This document shows positions 1 to 7,712 of a stretch of 32,262 nucleotides of DNA, piece by piece. Within the stretch, counting starts at the first letter, position 1; each line of letters starts with the position of its first letter. The stretch lies in contig NZ_VCKW01000077.1 of the NCBI RefSeq assembly GCF_005889715.1, forward strand, positions 1 to 32,262. Direction: 5' to 3'. The stretch comes from Actinomadura soli (lineage in GTDB: Bacteria; Actinomycetota; Actinomycetes; Streptosporangiales; Streptosporangiaceae). The position numbers and the translations under genes were made by a program. The notes under the pieces are model-generated. The model did not search any database and was not told the origin of the DNA. It saw nothing but the letters and a program-made list of their open reading frames with translations.

Positions 1-125
1 GAGCGAAGGGGCTGGTGGGGAGATGTCGCCGCCTGGCGGGTCCGGAGCGTTTCATTACCGCATTATGCGCCCGACCACGGGGTTCAGGGAACTCTTCCGC
101 GCCGGCCGCGGAATTCATCGGCCGC

Positions 126-148
126 GTCCGGGCGGCGGACGCCCGGGT
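126..148 (+). terminator. Possible terminator hairpin of an upstream gene
   Basis: Bases 126-134 pair with 140-148 (nine pairs, two of them G-T) around a five-base loop, followed by CTTGTTC. It may end a gene lying to the left of the window. There is no real T-tract, so this is a weak call, and the 3' side runs into the candidate csp -35 box. Confidence 0.25.
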
Positions 149-149
149 C

Positions 150-180
150 TTGTTCACCCAGCCGACTCGTGTGGTACTCT
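150..180 (+). promoter_or_regulatory. Candidate csp promoter
   Basis: TTGTTC at 150-155 and TACTCT at 175-180 could be -35 and -10 boxes of a housekeeping-type promoter, although the 19-base spacer is slightly long. The transcript would start near 187 and leave a leader of about 140 bases before the csp start codon. Long leaders are typical of cold-shock genes. No start-site data support it. Confidence 0.35.
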
Positions 181-285
181 GCAAGCAGTTGCGGTTCCCA
201 TAGACATGTTCGTGCGCCTGTCGGATCTGACCTCAGGCGCATTTTTGTTGTTCTGGATCTTCCGGATGGGCCATCGCGGCGATCC

Positions 286-308
286 CGGTCGCACACGGTG
301 TGCGATCG
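286..308 (+). promoter_or_regulatory. Leader hairpin just upstream of the csp ribosome site
   Basis: Bases 286-295 pair with 299-308 (ten pairs, one G-T) around a CGG loop. The core is the near-perfect dyad TCGCACAC-G-GTGTGCGA at 289-305. It ends nine bases before the AGAGGAG ribosome site (318-324). In RNA it could tune ribosome access or transcript stability with temperature; in DNA the dyad could be an operator. The structure is seen, the function is inferred. Confidence 0.45.
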
Positions 309-330
309 TGACCGACCAGAGGAGATGACC

Positions 331-534
331 ATGGCCACCGGCACGGTCAAGTGGTTCAACGCCGAAAAGGGCTTCGGCTTCATCGAGCAGGACGGCGGCG
401 GCGCCGACGTCTTCGCCCACTACACCAACATCGCGGCCCAGGGCTTCCGTGAGCTCCAGGAGGGCCAGAAGGTGACGTTCGACGTCACCCAGGGCCAGAA
501 GGGCCTGCAGGCGGAGAACATCGTCCCCGCCTGA
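331..534 (+). CDS. Cold-shock protein (CspA family RNA chaperone)
   Basis: A 67-residue single cold-shock domain, the usual family length. The RNP1-type motif KGFGFIEQ and RNP2-like VFAHY, with their exposed aromatic residues, are both present after the typical N-terminal GTVKWFNAEKGFGF segment. Such proteins bind single-stranded nucleic acid in the cytoplasm and melt RNA structure during cold or growth transitions. The ATG at 331 is chosen because AGAGGAG lies six bases upstream; an in-frame ATG at 325 would touch that ribosome site. The gene stands alone, with a long structured leader and a strong terminator, and converges on the glnH end of the PknG operon. The family call is very secure; which csp paralogue this is cannot be told. 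Confidence 0.96.
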   Translation: MATGTVKWFNAEKGFGFIEQDGGGADVFAHYTNIAAQGFRELQEGQKVTFDVTQGQKGLQAENIVPA

Positions 535-546
535 CCTTCGCTTGAA

Positions 547-586
547 CCGTGCGGCGGGCGTCCCCTCGGGGGCGCCCGCCGCACGG
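547..586. terminator. Strong bidirectional terminator hairpin after csp
   Basis: A perfect 14-bp stem (547-560 with 573-586), extended inside by a CCCC/GGGG pairing, begins 13 bases after the csp stop. There is no T-tract, as is common in high-GC actinomycetes. Because the stem is symmetrical, it can also stop transcripts arriving from the minus-strand glnH end at 661. Confidence 0.75.
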
Positions 587-588
587 CT

Positions 589-664
589 GTCCGGCGGGTC
601 CGCGCGGGCTCCACGCGGGTCAGGTGGGCTCCACGCGGGGCAGGCGCGGCTCCGCGCGGGTCAG
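589..664. repeat. Imperfect GC-rich tandem repeat of about 20 bp
   Basis: Roughly three and a half degenerate copies of a unit like ACGCGGGTCAGGTGGGCTCC. The clearest are at 613-632 and 633-653, with partial copies on both sides; the last runs into the glnH stop codon. It fills the gap between the csp terminator and glnH. No function is evident; slippage-prone intergenic DNA is the simplest reading. Confidence 0.5.
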
Positions 665-1500
665 TTGCAGCCCTCGAACTCCGGGACGCTGGCGCCGACG
701 GCGAAGTCCACCGACCCGAACCACTCGGTGAGCAAGGTCTTCGCGGCGCCGTTCTGGTACATCTCGGTCAGGTAACGGTTGACGGCCTGGCAGCCCTCCA
801 CGTCCCCCTTCTTGAGGCCGACGCCGTACTTCTCGTTGGTGAACGGCGCCTTGACCATCGTGGTGCCCGAGCCGTTCGCCGCGGCGAAGCCGGCGAGGAT
901 CAGGTCGTCGGTGGAGACGGCGTCCATGCGGCCCTCCTTGAGGGCGGTGACGCACTCGCTGTAGTTGCTCGCGGCGACGAGCGTCGCGGCCACCTTGCGC
1001 TCCTCGGTCACCCGCCGCCACGAGTTCGACCCGGCCGCCTGGCAGAGCCGCTTGCCCCGCAGATCGCTCACGTTCTTGATCGACCTGTCGCCGGCGCGGA
1101 CGAGGATGTCCTGGTGCGCGACGTAGTACGGGCCGCCGAAGGTGACCTTCCCCTTGCGCTCCGGGGTGATCGAGTAGGTGGCGAACACGATGTCGACGGT
1201 GCCGTCGTCCAGGGCCGCCTCCCGCTCCTTCGAGGTCAGCCCGACGAACGAGAGGTCATCCGGGCCGACGCCGAGCCGGCCCGCGACGTAGGTGGCGACG
1301 TCGACGTCGAAGCCCGTGAACGTGCCGTCCCACATCCGCAGCCCCAGCCCCGGCTGGTCGGACTTGACCCCGATCCGCAGGCTCTTCTTGCCGATGATCG
1401 ACGCGGTGGCCTCGCCGCCGCCGGCGCGGTAGGCGACCAGCGCCACGCCGACGAGCAGGACGGCCACGATCACGATCATGGCCTTCCGCAGTACGCGCAC
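661..1500 (-). CDS. glnH: GlnH-like amino-acid-binding protein of the PknG sensory system
   Basis: A 279-residue family 3 solute-binding protein (GlnH/GluB type). An N-terminal hydrophobic helix (about residues 7-24) is followed by the bilobed domain from about residue 36, with IGVKSDQPGLG, GFDVDVA and DIVFATYSITPERK. Two Cys near GKRLCQAAGSNS and SECVTAL resemble the actinobacterial Glu-binding branch. GTG at 1500 is chosen because GGAAGGAG sits six bases upstream; the longer open frame runs over glnX. No lipobox Cys follows the helix, so the protein is probably helix-anchored or secreted, unlike the mycobacterial lipoprotein. No permease or ATPase is near, and it is the last gene of the pknG-glnX operon, 37 bases after glnX. 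By analogy it senses extracytoplasmic Glu/Asp/Gln rather than importing it. An orphan transporter component is the alternative. Confidence 0.82.
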   Translation of the reverse strand: MRVLRKAMIVIVAVLLVGVALVAYRAGGGEATASIIGKKSLRIGVKSDQPGLGLRMWDGTFTGFDVDVATYVAGRLGVGPDDLSFVGLTSKEREAALDDGTVDIVFATYSITPERKGKVTFGGPYYVAHQDILVRAGDRSIKNVSDLRGKRLCQAAGSNSWRRVTEERKVAATLVAASNYSECVTALKEGRMDAVSTDDLILAGFAAANGSGTTMVKAPFTNEKYGVGLKKGDVEGCQAVNRYLTEMYQNGAAKTLLTEWFGSVDFAVGASVPEFEGCN

Positions 1501-1537
1501 GGTCGGCTCCTTCCATTCGCGATGATCCGCCGGCCCA

Positions 1538-2986
1538 TCAGCGGTACTCCGCCAGCCGCGGCCACACGCCGCCCACCACCAGCGCGGCGATGACCAGGGC
1601 GGACGCCGGCAGCAGCCACGGCCAGGGTGCCAGCGCGCCCTCCCCGTCCCGCACCATGCGGTCGACGACGAGCTGGTGGCGGACGACCCGGGCGTCGAGC
1701 CCGGCGTCGTGCTGCCGGAAACCGGGGTGGGACAGGAAAGGCCAGCGCGGGTCGACGTGGGCCTTCGCGGCGTCCTCAAGCCTGCGGGCGCGGGCGAGCT
1801 CCCGGACGCGGCGGTCGTTCTGCTGGTAGGCGCGGTAGCGGGTCAGCAGCGTGTCGACGGGCGCCTGCTGCCCCCGGTCCGCGGCCTCGGTCGCCTCGAC
1901 GCCGTAGTAGCCGCCGAAGGACACCGGATGCGAGTCGCCGCCGTAGCGCGTGACCCGCGTCTCCAGCATGCGGTAGTAGGACTCCAGGTCGCGCGCCTCG
2001 GGGATGTACAGCATCGTCTGCGACTTCTCGAAATAGGTCTGGTCGTACCGGTCGGCGTCGGCCGGGTCGAGCAGGCCGCGGATGCGGTCGGCGTTCAGGC
2101 TCTTGCCGGTCGCCCGCGTCCGCGACAGCCGGAGGACGGGGTCGAAGCCGTCCTCCTTGGCCATCTGCACGTAGTCCGCCTCGGTGGCCAGCAGGGACGC
2201 GGCCGCCACGGTCAGGGCCGTCGTGCTCAGCGCGGCGGCGACCAGGAACAGGCTGACCACCCGCTTGAAGCGCCTGGCGAGGTAGACCTGCAGCCCGGCG
2301 AGCGCTACGAGCACCGTCAGGCCGAGCACCAGCACCCAGATCCGGCCCGACCGCATCCGGGAGAGCGGGTCGCCGTAGGACGCCTCCACGTCCGACGCGC
2401 CGGCCAGGGTGAGGTTGTTGGCCTTGGGCAGCAGGTCCTCGGTCATGATCTTGGTCGCCGCCCGGTACTCGACGGCGGCGTCCTCCGGGAGCCGGCCGAA
2501 CGCGTGGTCGGCCCCGCGGCCGCGCTCCATCGCCGCCTGCACGCGCTGGTCGTACAGGTGCAGGCCGTCCAGCACCGACTGGACGGTCCGCAGCCGCACC
2601 GGGTCATCCTCCGCCAAGCGCGCGGCCTGCAGCGCCGCCCGCTGGGCGTCCTCGCGGCGGATGTCGTAGAAGTAGCGGGGCAGGCTCCGCGCGCAGGACG
2701 GGCCGCCGTCCATGTCGACGTCGCAGAGCCACTCCTCCTCCGCGCCGGTCAGCAGCACGTTGGTCACCTGGGCGTCCATGTCGCTGAGCGCGAGGTAGAC
2801 GTCGTTGGTGGCGACCACCATCGGCCCCTCGTCATGGCCGATGGCGCGAAGGGCCGCCCGCGCGTCCCACAGCGCGACGCCGGTGACGGTGAACAGCACG
2901 ATGACCGCCAGCAGGACGACGGCCGTCAGCGCCTGGACGCGGCGCGGGACGGTGCGCAGCCGGAACAGCCTGCCGGACACCCTCAC
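1538..2986 (-). CDS. glnX: GlnX-like four-TM sensor membrane protein
   Basis: A 482-residue membrane protein. I see TM1 at about 17-39, an extracytoplasmic mostly helical domain (40-212) that contains two Cys (near LCDVDMDG and PSCARS), a hairpin of TM2 and TM3 (214-236, 242-266), a second extracytoplasmic domain (267-452) and a C-terminal TM4 (about 455-477). Almost nothing lies in the cytoplasm. This is the layout of mycobacterial GlnX, which relays amino-acid binding by GlnH to PknG. Position between pknG/vwa and glnH supports the call; sequence similarity itself is low and I recognise it mainly by topology and context. The GTG at 2986 overlaps the vwa stop (GTGA), so translation is coupled; a GTG two codons later is also possible. 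No kinase, HAMP or signalling domain is present. Confidence 0.72.
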   Translation of the reverse strand: MRVSGRLFRLRTVPRRVQALTAVVLLAVIVLFTVTGVALWDARAALRAIGHDEGPMVVATNDVYLALSDMDAQVTNVLLTGAEEEWLCDVDMDGGPSCARSLPRYFYDIRREDAQRAALQAARLAEDDPVRLRTVQSVLDGLHLYDQRVQAAMERGRGADHAFGRLPEDAAVEYRAATKIMTEDLLPKANNLTLAGASDVEASYGDPLSRMRSGRIWVLVLGLTVLVALAGLQVYLARRFKRVVSLFLVAAALSTTALTVAAASLLATEADYVQMAKEDGFDPVLRLSRTRATGKSLNADRIRGLLDPADADRYDQTYFEKSQTMLYIPEARDLESYYRMLETRVTRYGGDSHPVSFGGYYGVEATEAADRGQQAPVDTLLTRYRAYQQNDRRVRELARARRLEDAAKAHVDPRWPFLSHPGFRQHDAGLDARVVRHQLVVDRMVRDGEGALAPWPWLLPASALVIAALVVGGVWPRLAEYR

Positions 2987-4422
2987 TCCTCGTCCTCAGG
3001 GTCGTCCTCGGGCACGTCTGAGGGCCCGCTCTCGGGCTCGGGATCGTCGTCGGGTTCGTCGGGTGGGCGGCTGGCCGATTCGCTGGACTCGGTGTCGAGG
3101 GCGATGAGGTCGGCGGCGTCGACGTCCTGCCTCGGCCGGACCTCGCCGGTCTCCCGGGCGACGACCTTGTCGAGCCGCTGGGACGTCCCCGTGTTGCCGG
3201 TCCTCTCGGCCAGCTCGTGCGCCCGCCGGAGCCTGCTGCTCGCGGTCTCGTCGTCGCCCTTCCTGTACGCCGCCACCCCCTCGCTGACGGAGTCGGCGAG
3301 CTCCTCCTGCCGGGAGTAGTGCTCGACGGACGGGTGCCGTCCGGTCGACTGCGCCTTGTCGTCCGTCCATTCGGCCAGGACCATGGCCTCGGCGAGGGAC
3401 TCCTCCGGCTCGCCGGCGCGGCCCGGGACCACCACCGACACCCGGGCCGCCTGCATCCGCTGGTACGGCTGACCGATGGGCACCGTGACGCACAGGTGGT
3501 AGTCGCGCTTCTCCGTCCCCCAGATGCCGGTCGGGTAGTCGCCCGTGGCCGGGCCCTCCGGCTGCGGGTCCACCTCGACCCGCTTGCCGGTCAGGTCGCG
3601 GCGCGCCGGGAACACCTGCTTGAGGAACCGGAGCGTGACCTGGTCGGGCGTCCAGACGCGCAGCGCGACGTCGGCTACGGCCTTGCCCATGGCCCGTCCG
3701 ATCATCTCGGTGAAGTCGGCCGTGAGGTGCCGCGGATCGGCCACCACGGCGAACCGGCCCAGCAGCCGGGTGGCGATCTCGCGCAGCTCGTCCGGGTCCC
3801 AGTCGGCGCCGACGCCGCGGCAGTCGCAGACGAAGCGGGCGGCGCAGCCGGTCAGCGCCGCGTCCAGCTCCGCCCGGCTCTCGTGCTCGTTGCGGCCGTC
3901 GGTCAGCAGGACGGCGTGCCGGATGCCGTGCCGGGAGCCGTCGAACAGCTCGGCCGCGAGCCTCAGCCACCGGCCGATCCGGGTGCCGCCCGCGGCCGTC
4001 AGCTTGGAGATGGCGATCTTGGCGTCCTCCTTGCAGCGGTCGGTCGCGGGGGCCAGCAGCACGTTGCGCGGGTAGACCATGGCGGCGTCGCGGGCCCCGG
4101 CGACGATGGCGAAGTCGACGTCCTCGCGCAGCGCGTCCACCGCCGCCTTCGCGGCCTGCTGCGCCTCGACGAGCCGCTCGCCCGCCATGGACGCCGAGAT
4201 GTCGATGATGATGACCTCCGCGGCCGAGGTCGGCCGGGGCGCGGAAGAGACCGGCGCGGCCCGCGCCCCTGATGCCCCCGACGCCGCCGACGCGGCCGGC
4301 GCGGACAGGGGCGGACGCCCGGTCCGGGACGCGACCCGGACGATGGCGTGGACCTGCGTGCCGTCCGCCGGGAGGTAGGGGTTCTGGTGGATCTCGACCG
4401 CGAAGTCGGGGCGGTCACTCAT
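2983..4422 (-). CDS. VWA-domain protein of the PknG operon
   Basis: A 479-residue soluble protein with no signal peptide. An N-terminal beta-rich part (1-36) and an Ala/Ser/Pro-rich linker (about 37-68) precede a von Willebrand A domain (about 69-250). Its metal site looks intact: DISAS at 74-78, Thr147 in the GGT motif and Asp175 in LLTDGRN. A second beta-rich region follows (about 255-355), then a helical stretch that may be TPR-like (about 375-420) and a very acidic Asp/Glu/Pro/Ser-rich tail (about 430-479). MIDAS-type VWA domains bind protein partners through a bound divalent metal. Lying between pknG and glnX with tight spacing, it probably scaffolds or is a substrate of the kinase in the cytoplasm; that is inference. 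Start 4422 has AGGAAGG upstream. It is not part of the classical mycobacterial operon. Confidence 0.85.
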   Translation of the reverse strand: MSDRPDFAVEIHQNPYLPADGTQVHAIVRVASRTGRPPLSAPAASAASGASGARAAPVSSAPRPTSAAEVIIIDISASMAGERLVEAQQAAKAAVDALREDVDFAIVAGARDAAMVYPRNVLLAPATDRCKEDAKIAISKLTAAGGTRIGRWLRLAAELFDGSRHGIRHAVLLTDGRNEHESRAELDAALTGCAARFVCDCRGVGADWDPDELREIATRLLGRFAVVADPRHLTADFTEMIGRAMGKAVADVALRVWTPDQVTLRFLKQVFPARRDLTGKRVEVDPQPEGPATGDYPTGIWGTEKRDYHLCVTVPIGQPYQRMQAARVSVVVPGRAGEPEESLAEAMVLAEWTDDKAQSTGRHPSVEHYSRQEELADSVSEGVAAYRKGDDETASSRLRRAHELAERTGNTGTSQRLDKVVARETGEVRPRQDVDAADLIALDTESSESASRPPDEPDDDPEPESGPSDVPEDDPEDEE

Positions 4423-4462
4423 CGATCACCTTCCTGGGGCCGGTCGTTCCGGGGCTGGGGGT

Positions 4463-6622
4463 TCAGGGGCCGAGGAACGTCCTCGGGCGCACCGCGTTGG
4501 CCTTGTTCACCAGCGCGTGCCGGGTCTCTCTGTCGTCGGCGACGTGGGCCAGCGCCCGGTAGGTGCTCTCCAGCTCCTTCCGCAGCCCCTCGCGGGTCAG
4601 CGGCGCGTTGATCAGCCTCGTGTCGGGATGCTCCTCGCCCTTGGCCTCGGCCCAGGCCAGCGCGGCCTCCAGCAGCTCGGCGACGAGCTGGCGGCGCCGC
4701 TCGCCGTCGACCCGCGCGTGGTCGAGCCGCGCCGCCGCCTTCTGCAGGTGCTCCTTGGAGAGCTGGTCGGACGGGCGGCCGCGCAGCGTCGCGGCCATCG
4801 CGGCGAGCTGGGCGGCGCCGTAGTGCCTGGACAGCGAGGGGACCTCGTCCAGGGCGTCCACGGCGCCGGACGGGTCCGACATCGCCAGCCGGACGCGGGC
4901 CAGCCCGAACGCCGCGCTGAGGTAGCCGCGGTCGGTCCGCCAGACGCTCTCGTAGCGGCGGGCCGCCTCCGCCATCTCGCCGGCCCCTTCGCAGCAGAAC
5001 GCCAGCGCCAGCTTGGGCGCGGCCTCGCCGGGCATCCGGTCGTACAGGCCGTCGAAGAGGACCTGCGCCTCGGCGTACTCGCCCGCCATCAGCGCGCTGA
5101 CCCCCCGGTACCAGAGGACGCGCCAGTCGACGTCCTCGCCGGAGGGCGGATGCTCGGCAAGCGCCTCCTCGGCCTCCGCCCGCTGGCCGAGCTGCAGGTG
5201 GGCCTGGATCAGGGCGAGCCGCTCCTCCAGCGACGGCTGGTGGCGTTCGGCGCGGGCCTTCAGCGTCTCGACGATCTCGACGGGCCCCCGCGCGGTCAGC
5301 TCCGCGAGCCCGGCGACCACGTCCGGCTCGACCGTCACGGGCACCGGCAGGGCCGTCGCGGCGGCGCTCGCGGTGAGGGAGCCCAGCACCGGCCCCTCCC
5401 GGCCGGACGAGGCCCGGTCGGGCGCGATGATGTCGGTGCCGAAGGCGAGCCGCTCCCGGCCGAACAGCGTGGACGGCACCGGCCACGGGTCGGCGTTGCG
5501 CGGCGCGGACATGACCTCCCGCAGGACGCCGAACAGCTGCTCCGCCATCTCGGCCGCGCCGCGGAACCGCCGCGCCGGGTCCTCGTGGGTGGCGCGGCGC
5601 AGCAGCCGGTCGTAGGAGTCGAACCGCCGCAGCAGCGGCACGTCGTCGCGGTCGGGCAGGCTCGACTCGAACTCGCCCGTGTAGTCGAAGTCGAAGCTGA
5701 GCACCGCCATGGTCCGGCCGACGGTGTAGATGTCGGAGCTGATCGACGGGCTCCGCGCGGGCAGTTCTGGCGCCCCGAAGCCGCGGGTGCCGTAGAGCGG
5801 CGCGCCCGGCGGGCTGCCGTCGATCCGCCAGGTCGCGCCGAGGTCGATGAGCGTGATCCGCTGCTCGCACTGCATGACGTTGGCGGGCTTGAGGTCGCAG
5901 TAGAGGATGCGGCGGGTGTGCAGGTAGTCCAGCGCCCACAGCATCTCGATCCCGTAGGCGATGACGTGGTCGACGGGGAGGACGGCGTCCGGGCCCTCCT
6001 CGCGGCGGCGGGCGTCCAGTAACTCCTGGAGCGAGCGGCCGCCGACGTACTCCATCACGATGTAGCGCTGGACACCCGCCCGGCCCGTCCGCGTCGTCCC
6101 CGCCGGATGCCGGACGAAGTTGTGGATCTTGACGATGTTGGGGTGGCTCACCGCGGCGAGCGCGGCGCGTTCGGACTCCGGCACGTCGGACACGTCCGCG
6201 CGGGCGTCCAGGAGGCCCTTCAGCACCACCCAGTGGCCGACGTTGTTGTCGTGCGCGAGATAGATCCGGCCCTGGCCGCCGTGCGTCAGGCAGCCCTGGA
6301 CCTCGTACTGGCCGCCGACCATCTCGCCGGAACGGAGCGGTGGGATGGGCTCGTCGCCGGGAACGTCAGCCAGGACGGCCGTCTCAGGGTCGCGATACGG
6401 GACGGGCGGCACACCGGCCATGTCCAGCAGGCCGTAGGGCGTGATGCGCCTGGACGGGGTCTGCCCCGCGGGCCCCTGCCAGGGCTCCGTCGGCCCGGAC
6501 CACGGCTCGGTCGGCGGCCTGTCAGGCCGTTCCGGGGGCTGCGCGGACGAGGGCGCCAGCCCGCAGAAGTCGCAGAAACCGGACCGGACGAAGCCCCTGC
6601 GGCAATGGGTGCACTGGCTCAT
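4463..6622 (-). CDS. pknG: PknG-family Ser/Thr protein kinase
   Basis: A 719-residue soluble kinase, close to mycobacterial PknG (about 750). Domains in order: a compact zinc ribbon at the extreme N-terminus with Cys4, Cys7, Cys17 and Cys20; a Pro-rich linker with two TEPW repeats (Thr38, Thr45); the kinase domain (about 105-375); and a TPR region (about 430-700). Catalytic features are complete: Gly-loop THGGQGRIYLA, Lys135 in VVLKG, DLKPAN with Asp243 and Asn248, and DLG with Asp260. The HGGxG loop, absence of the HRD Arg (LYCDLKPAN) and DLG in place of DFG are PknG hallmarks. PknG phosphorylates the FHA protein GarA/OdhI to control 2-oxoglutarate metabolism; no FHA gene is in this window. 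The ATG at 6622 has AGGAGGGG upstream and lies four bases after the cyclase-fold gene. Confidence 0.93.
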   Translation of the reverse strand: MSQCTHCRRGFVRSGFCDFCGLAPSSAQPPERPDRPPTEPWSGPTEPWQGPAGQTPSRRITPYGLLDMAGVPPVPYRDPETAVLADVPGDEPIPPLRSGEMVGGQYEVQGCLTHGGQGRIYLAHDNNVGHWVVLKGLLDARADVSDVPESERAALAAVSHPNIVKIHNFVRHPAGTTRTGRAGVQRYIVMEYVGGRSLQELLDARRREEGPDAVLPVDHVIAYGIEMLWALDYLHTRRILYCDLKPANVMQCEQRITLIDLGATWRIDGSPPGAPLYGTRGFGAPELPARSPSISSDIYTVGRTMAVLSFDFDYTGEFESSLPDRDDVPLLRRFDSYDRLLRRATHEDPARRFRGAAEMAEQLFGVLREVMSAPRNADPWPVPSTLFGRERLAFGTDIIAPDRASSGREGPVLGSLTASAAATALPVPVTVEPDVVAGLAELTARGPVEIVETLKARAERHQPSLEERLALIQAHLQLGQRAEAEEALAEHPPSGEDVDWRVLWYRGVSALMAGEYAEAQVLFDGLYDRMPGEAAPKLALAFCCEGAGEMAEAARRYESVWRTDRGYLSAAFGLARVRLAMSDPSGAVDALDEVPSLSRHYGAAQLAAMAATLRGRPSDQLSKEHLQKAAARLDHARVDGERRRQLVAELLEAALAWAEAKGEEHPDTRLINAPLTREGLRKELESTYRALAHVADDRETRHALVNKANAVRPRTFLGP

Positions 6623-6626
6623 CGAG

Positions 6627-7712
6627 CTACCCCTCCTGGATCTCCCGCAGGTAGCGCAGCACCGCCGCCTCGGCGGCCTCCAGGTCGCACGGGGCCGTCC
6701 AGAGCAGGTCGTGGGCCGACCGGTACGGCTCGTCGAGGCGCGGGTCTTCGGCGCGTCCGAGGTTCCGGGCCATGACCTGCAGCGACGCCAGCCGGCCGCG
6801 GAGCTCCTCGCGCACGTCGAGGGGCCCCTGGACGACGGCGAGCGCCGCCCCCGCCTGCTCCAGCGCGGCGGCCGCGGCCCGTTCCAGCTCCGACGCGGCG
6901 GCGAGGAGCCGCGCCCACCGGTGCCCCGGCCGGGGCTCGTCGAGCGAGGCGAGGCGGCCGGGCAGCCCGGCCGCCGGATCGGAGACCTCCGGGACCGGGG
7001 AGGAGACCTTCTCGACCGTCTCCGCCCGGACCTCCCGGGTCTTCTGGAGCGTCGCGTCGACGGAGGCGAGCGCGTCCCGGATCCGGGCCAGCGCGTCGCA
7101 GAACTCCCGGCCGGCGCGCAGCTGCTCGGCGAACTCGCAGATCCACGCCTCGACGTGCGGTTCCTTGCCCGTCGTCCGCACCTTGCGGTCGGCGGAGGAG
7201 TCGAAGACGCGGCGCGTCCGGATGACGTCGTGGTGGAACTGCGCCGAGGCGATGAACGCCAGGTCGCCGGGCGCGTCCTCCAGCGCCCGCTTCACTTCGG
7301 GGGCGTCCAGCAGCCGGAACGCCTCGTTGAGCGCCGTGCCGACGACGCCCTTCGGATCGTGGTGGACGTACCCGGCGTGCAGCGCGACGCGGAGCCGGAT
7401 GCGGGTGTCGGCGGTCACGGTACGGTTGTGGCGCGCGAGCTCACCGGCCAGGTGGAACGGCAGCGGCTCGACCAGCCTTGACTGCGGGCCCTCCGTCGGG
7501 ACGAGGTAGAACGCCCCGTCCCCGCGGTCTTCGTGGTAGCGATCGTCCGAGCTGATCCCGGCCCAGGTGAAGGCCCGTTCCAGCGCCTCGTAGAGGCCCT
7601 CGCGCATGTCCGCCCGCTGGACGTCGTTGAGCCCGGGGCGGGTGAACCGCTCGATGTCGACGCAGATGATCGCTCTGTGGACCCTCCGGTGCGAATGTAA
7701 GGGAGAGCTCAT
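6627..7712 (-). CDS. Nucleotidyl-cyclase-fold protein heading the PknG operon
   Basis: A 361-residue soluble protein. The first about 200 residues resemble a class III nucleotidyl cyclase homology domain: a beta strand ending in Asp19 (ICVDIERF), a second acidic site at Asp65 (RGDGAF), and an Asn129-x3-Arg133 pair (LNEAFRL) at the place of the transition-state Asn/Arg. The usual substrate-selecting Lys before the GD site is replaced by acidic residues, so ATP or GTP specificity is doubtful and a nucleotide sensor is possible. A charged helical linker follows, then a small helical C-terminal domain ending LLWTAPCDLEAAE. ATG 7712 is chosen (GGAG nine bases upstream); ATG 7727 and a frame open to 7787 are alternatives. 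It is the first gene of the operon and stops four bases before pknG. The fold is fairly confident, activity is not. Confidence 0.68.
   Translation of the reverse strand: MSSPLHSHRRVHRAIICVDIERFTRPGLNDVQRADMREGLYEALERAFTWAGISSDDRYHEDRGDGAFYLVPTEGPQSRLVEPLPFHLAGELARHNRTVTADTRIRLRVALHAGYVHHDPKGVVGTALNEAFRLLDAPEVKRALEDAPGDLAFIASAQFHHDVIRTRRVFDSSADRKVRTTGKEPHVEAWICEFAEQLRAGREFCDALARIRDALASVDATLQKTREVRAETVEKVSSPVPEVSDPAAGLPGRLASLDEPRPGHRWARLLAAASELERAAAAALEQAGAALAVVQGPLDVREELRGRLASLQVMARNLGRAEDPRLDEPYRSAHDLLWTAPCDLEAAEAAVLRYLREIQEG

Larger units (their letters stand above)
1..330. other. Non-coding left edge and csp leader
   Basis: I see no convincing gene in the first 330 bases. The open frames here lack ribosome sites and recognisable protein sequence. 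The stretch holds a possible terminator hairpin of an upstream gene (126-148), a candidate promoter (150-180), an AT-richer stretch near 240-256 unlike the surrounding GC-rich DNA, and a hairpin (286-308) just before the csp ribosome site. All of it is best read as the upstream region and long leader of the cold-shock gene. Confidence 0.6.

Noticed and set aside
1501..1779. N-terminal extension of the GlnH frame
   Set aside because: The extra residues are Ser/Thr/Pro-rich and overlap glnX in another frame; a strong ribosome site and the membrane helix place the start at 1500.
1676..6022. Long plus-strand frames opposite glnX, vwa and pknG
   Set aside because: Low-complexity Arg/Ala/Gly/Val sequence antisense to secure genes; no motifs.
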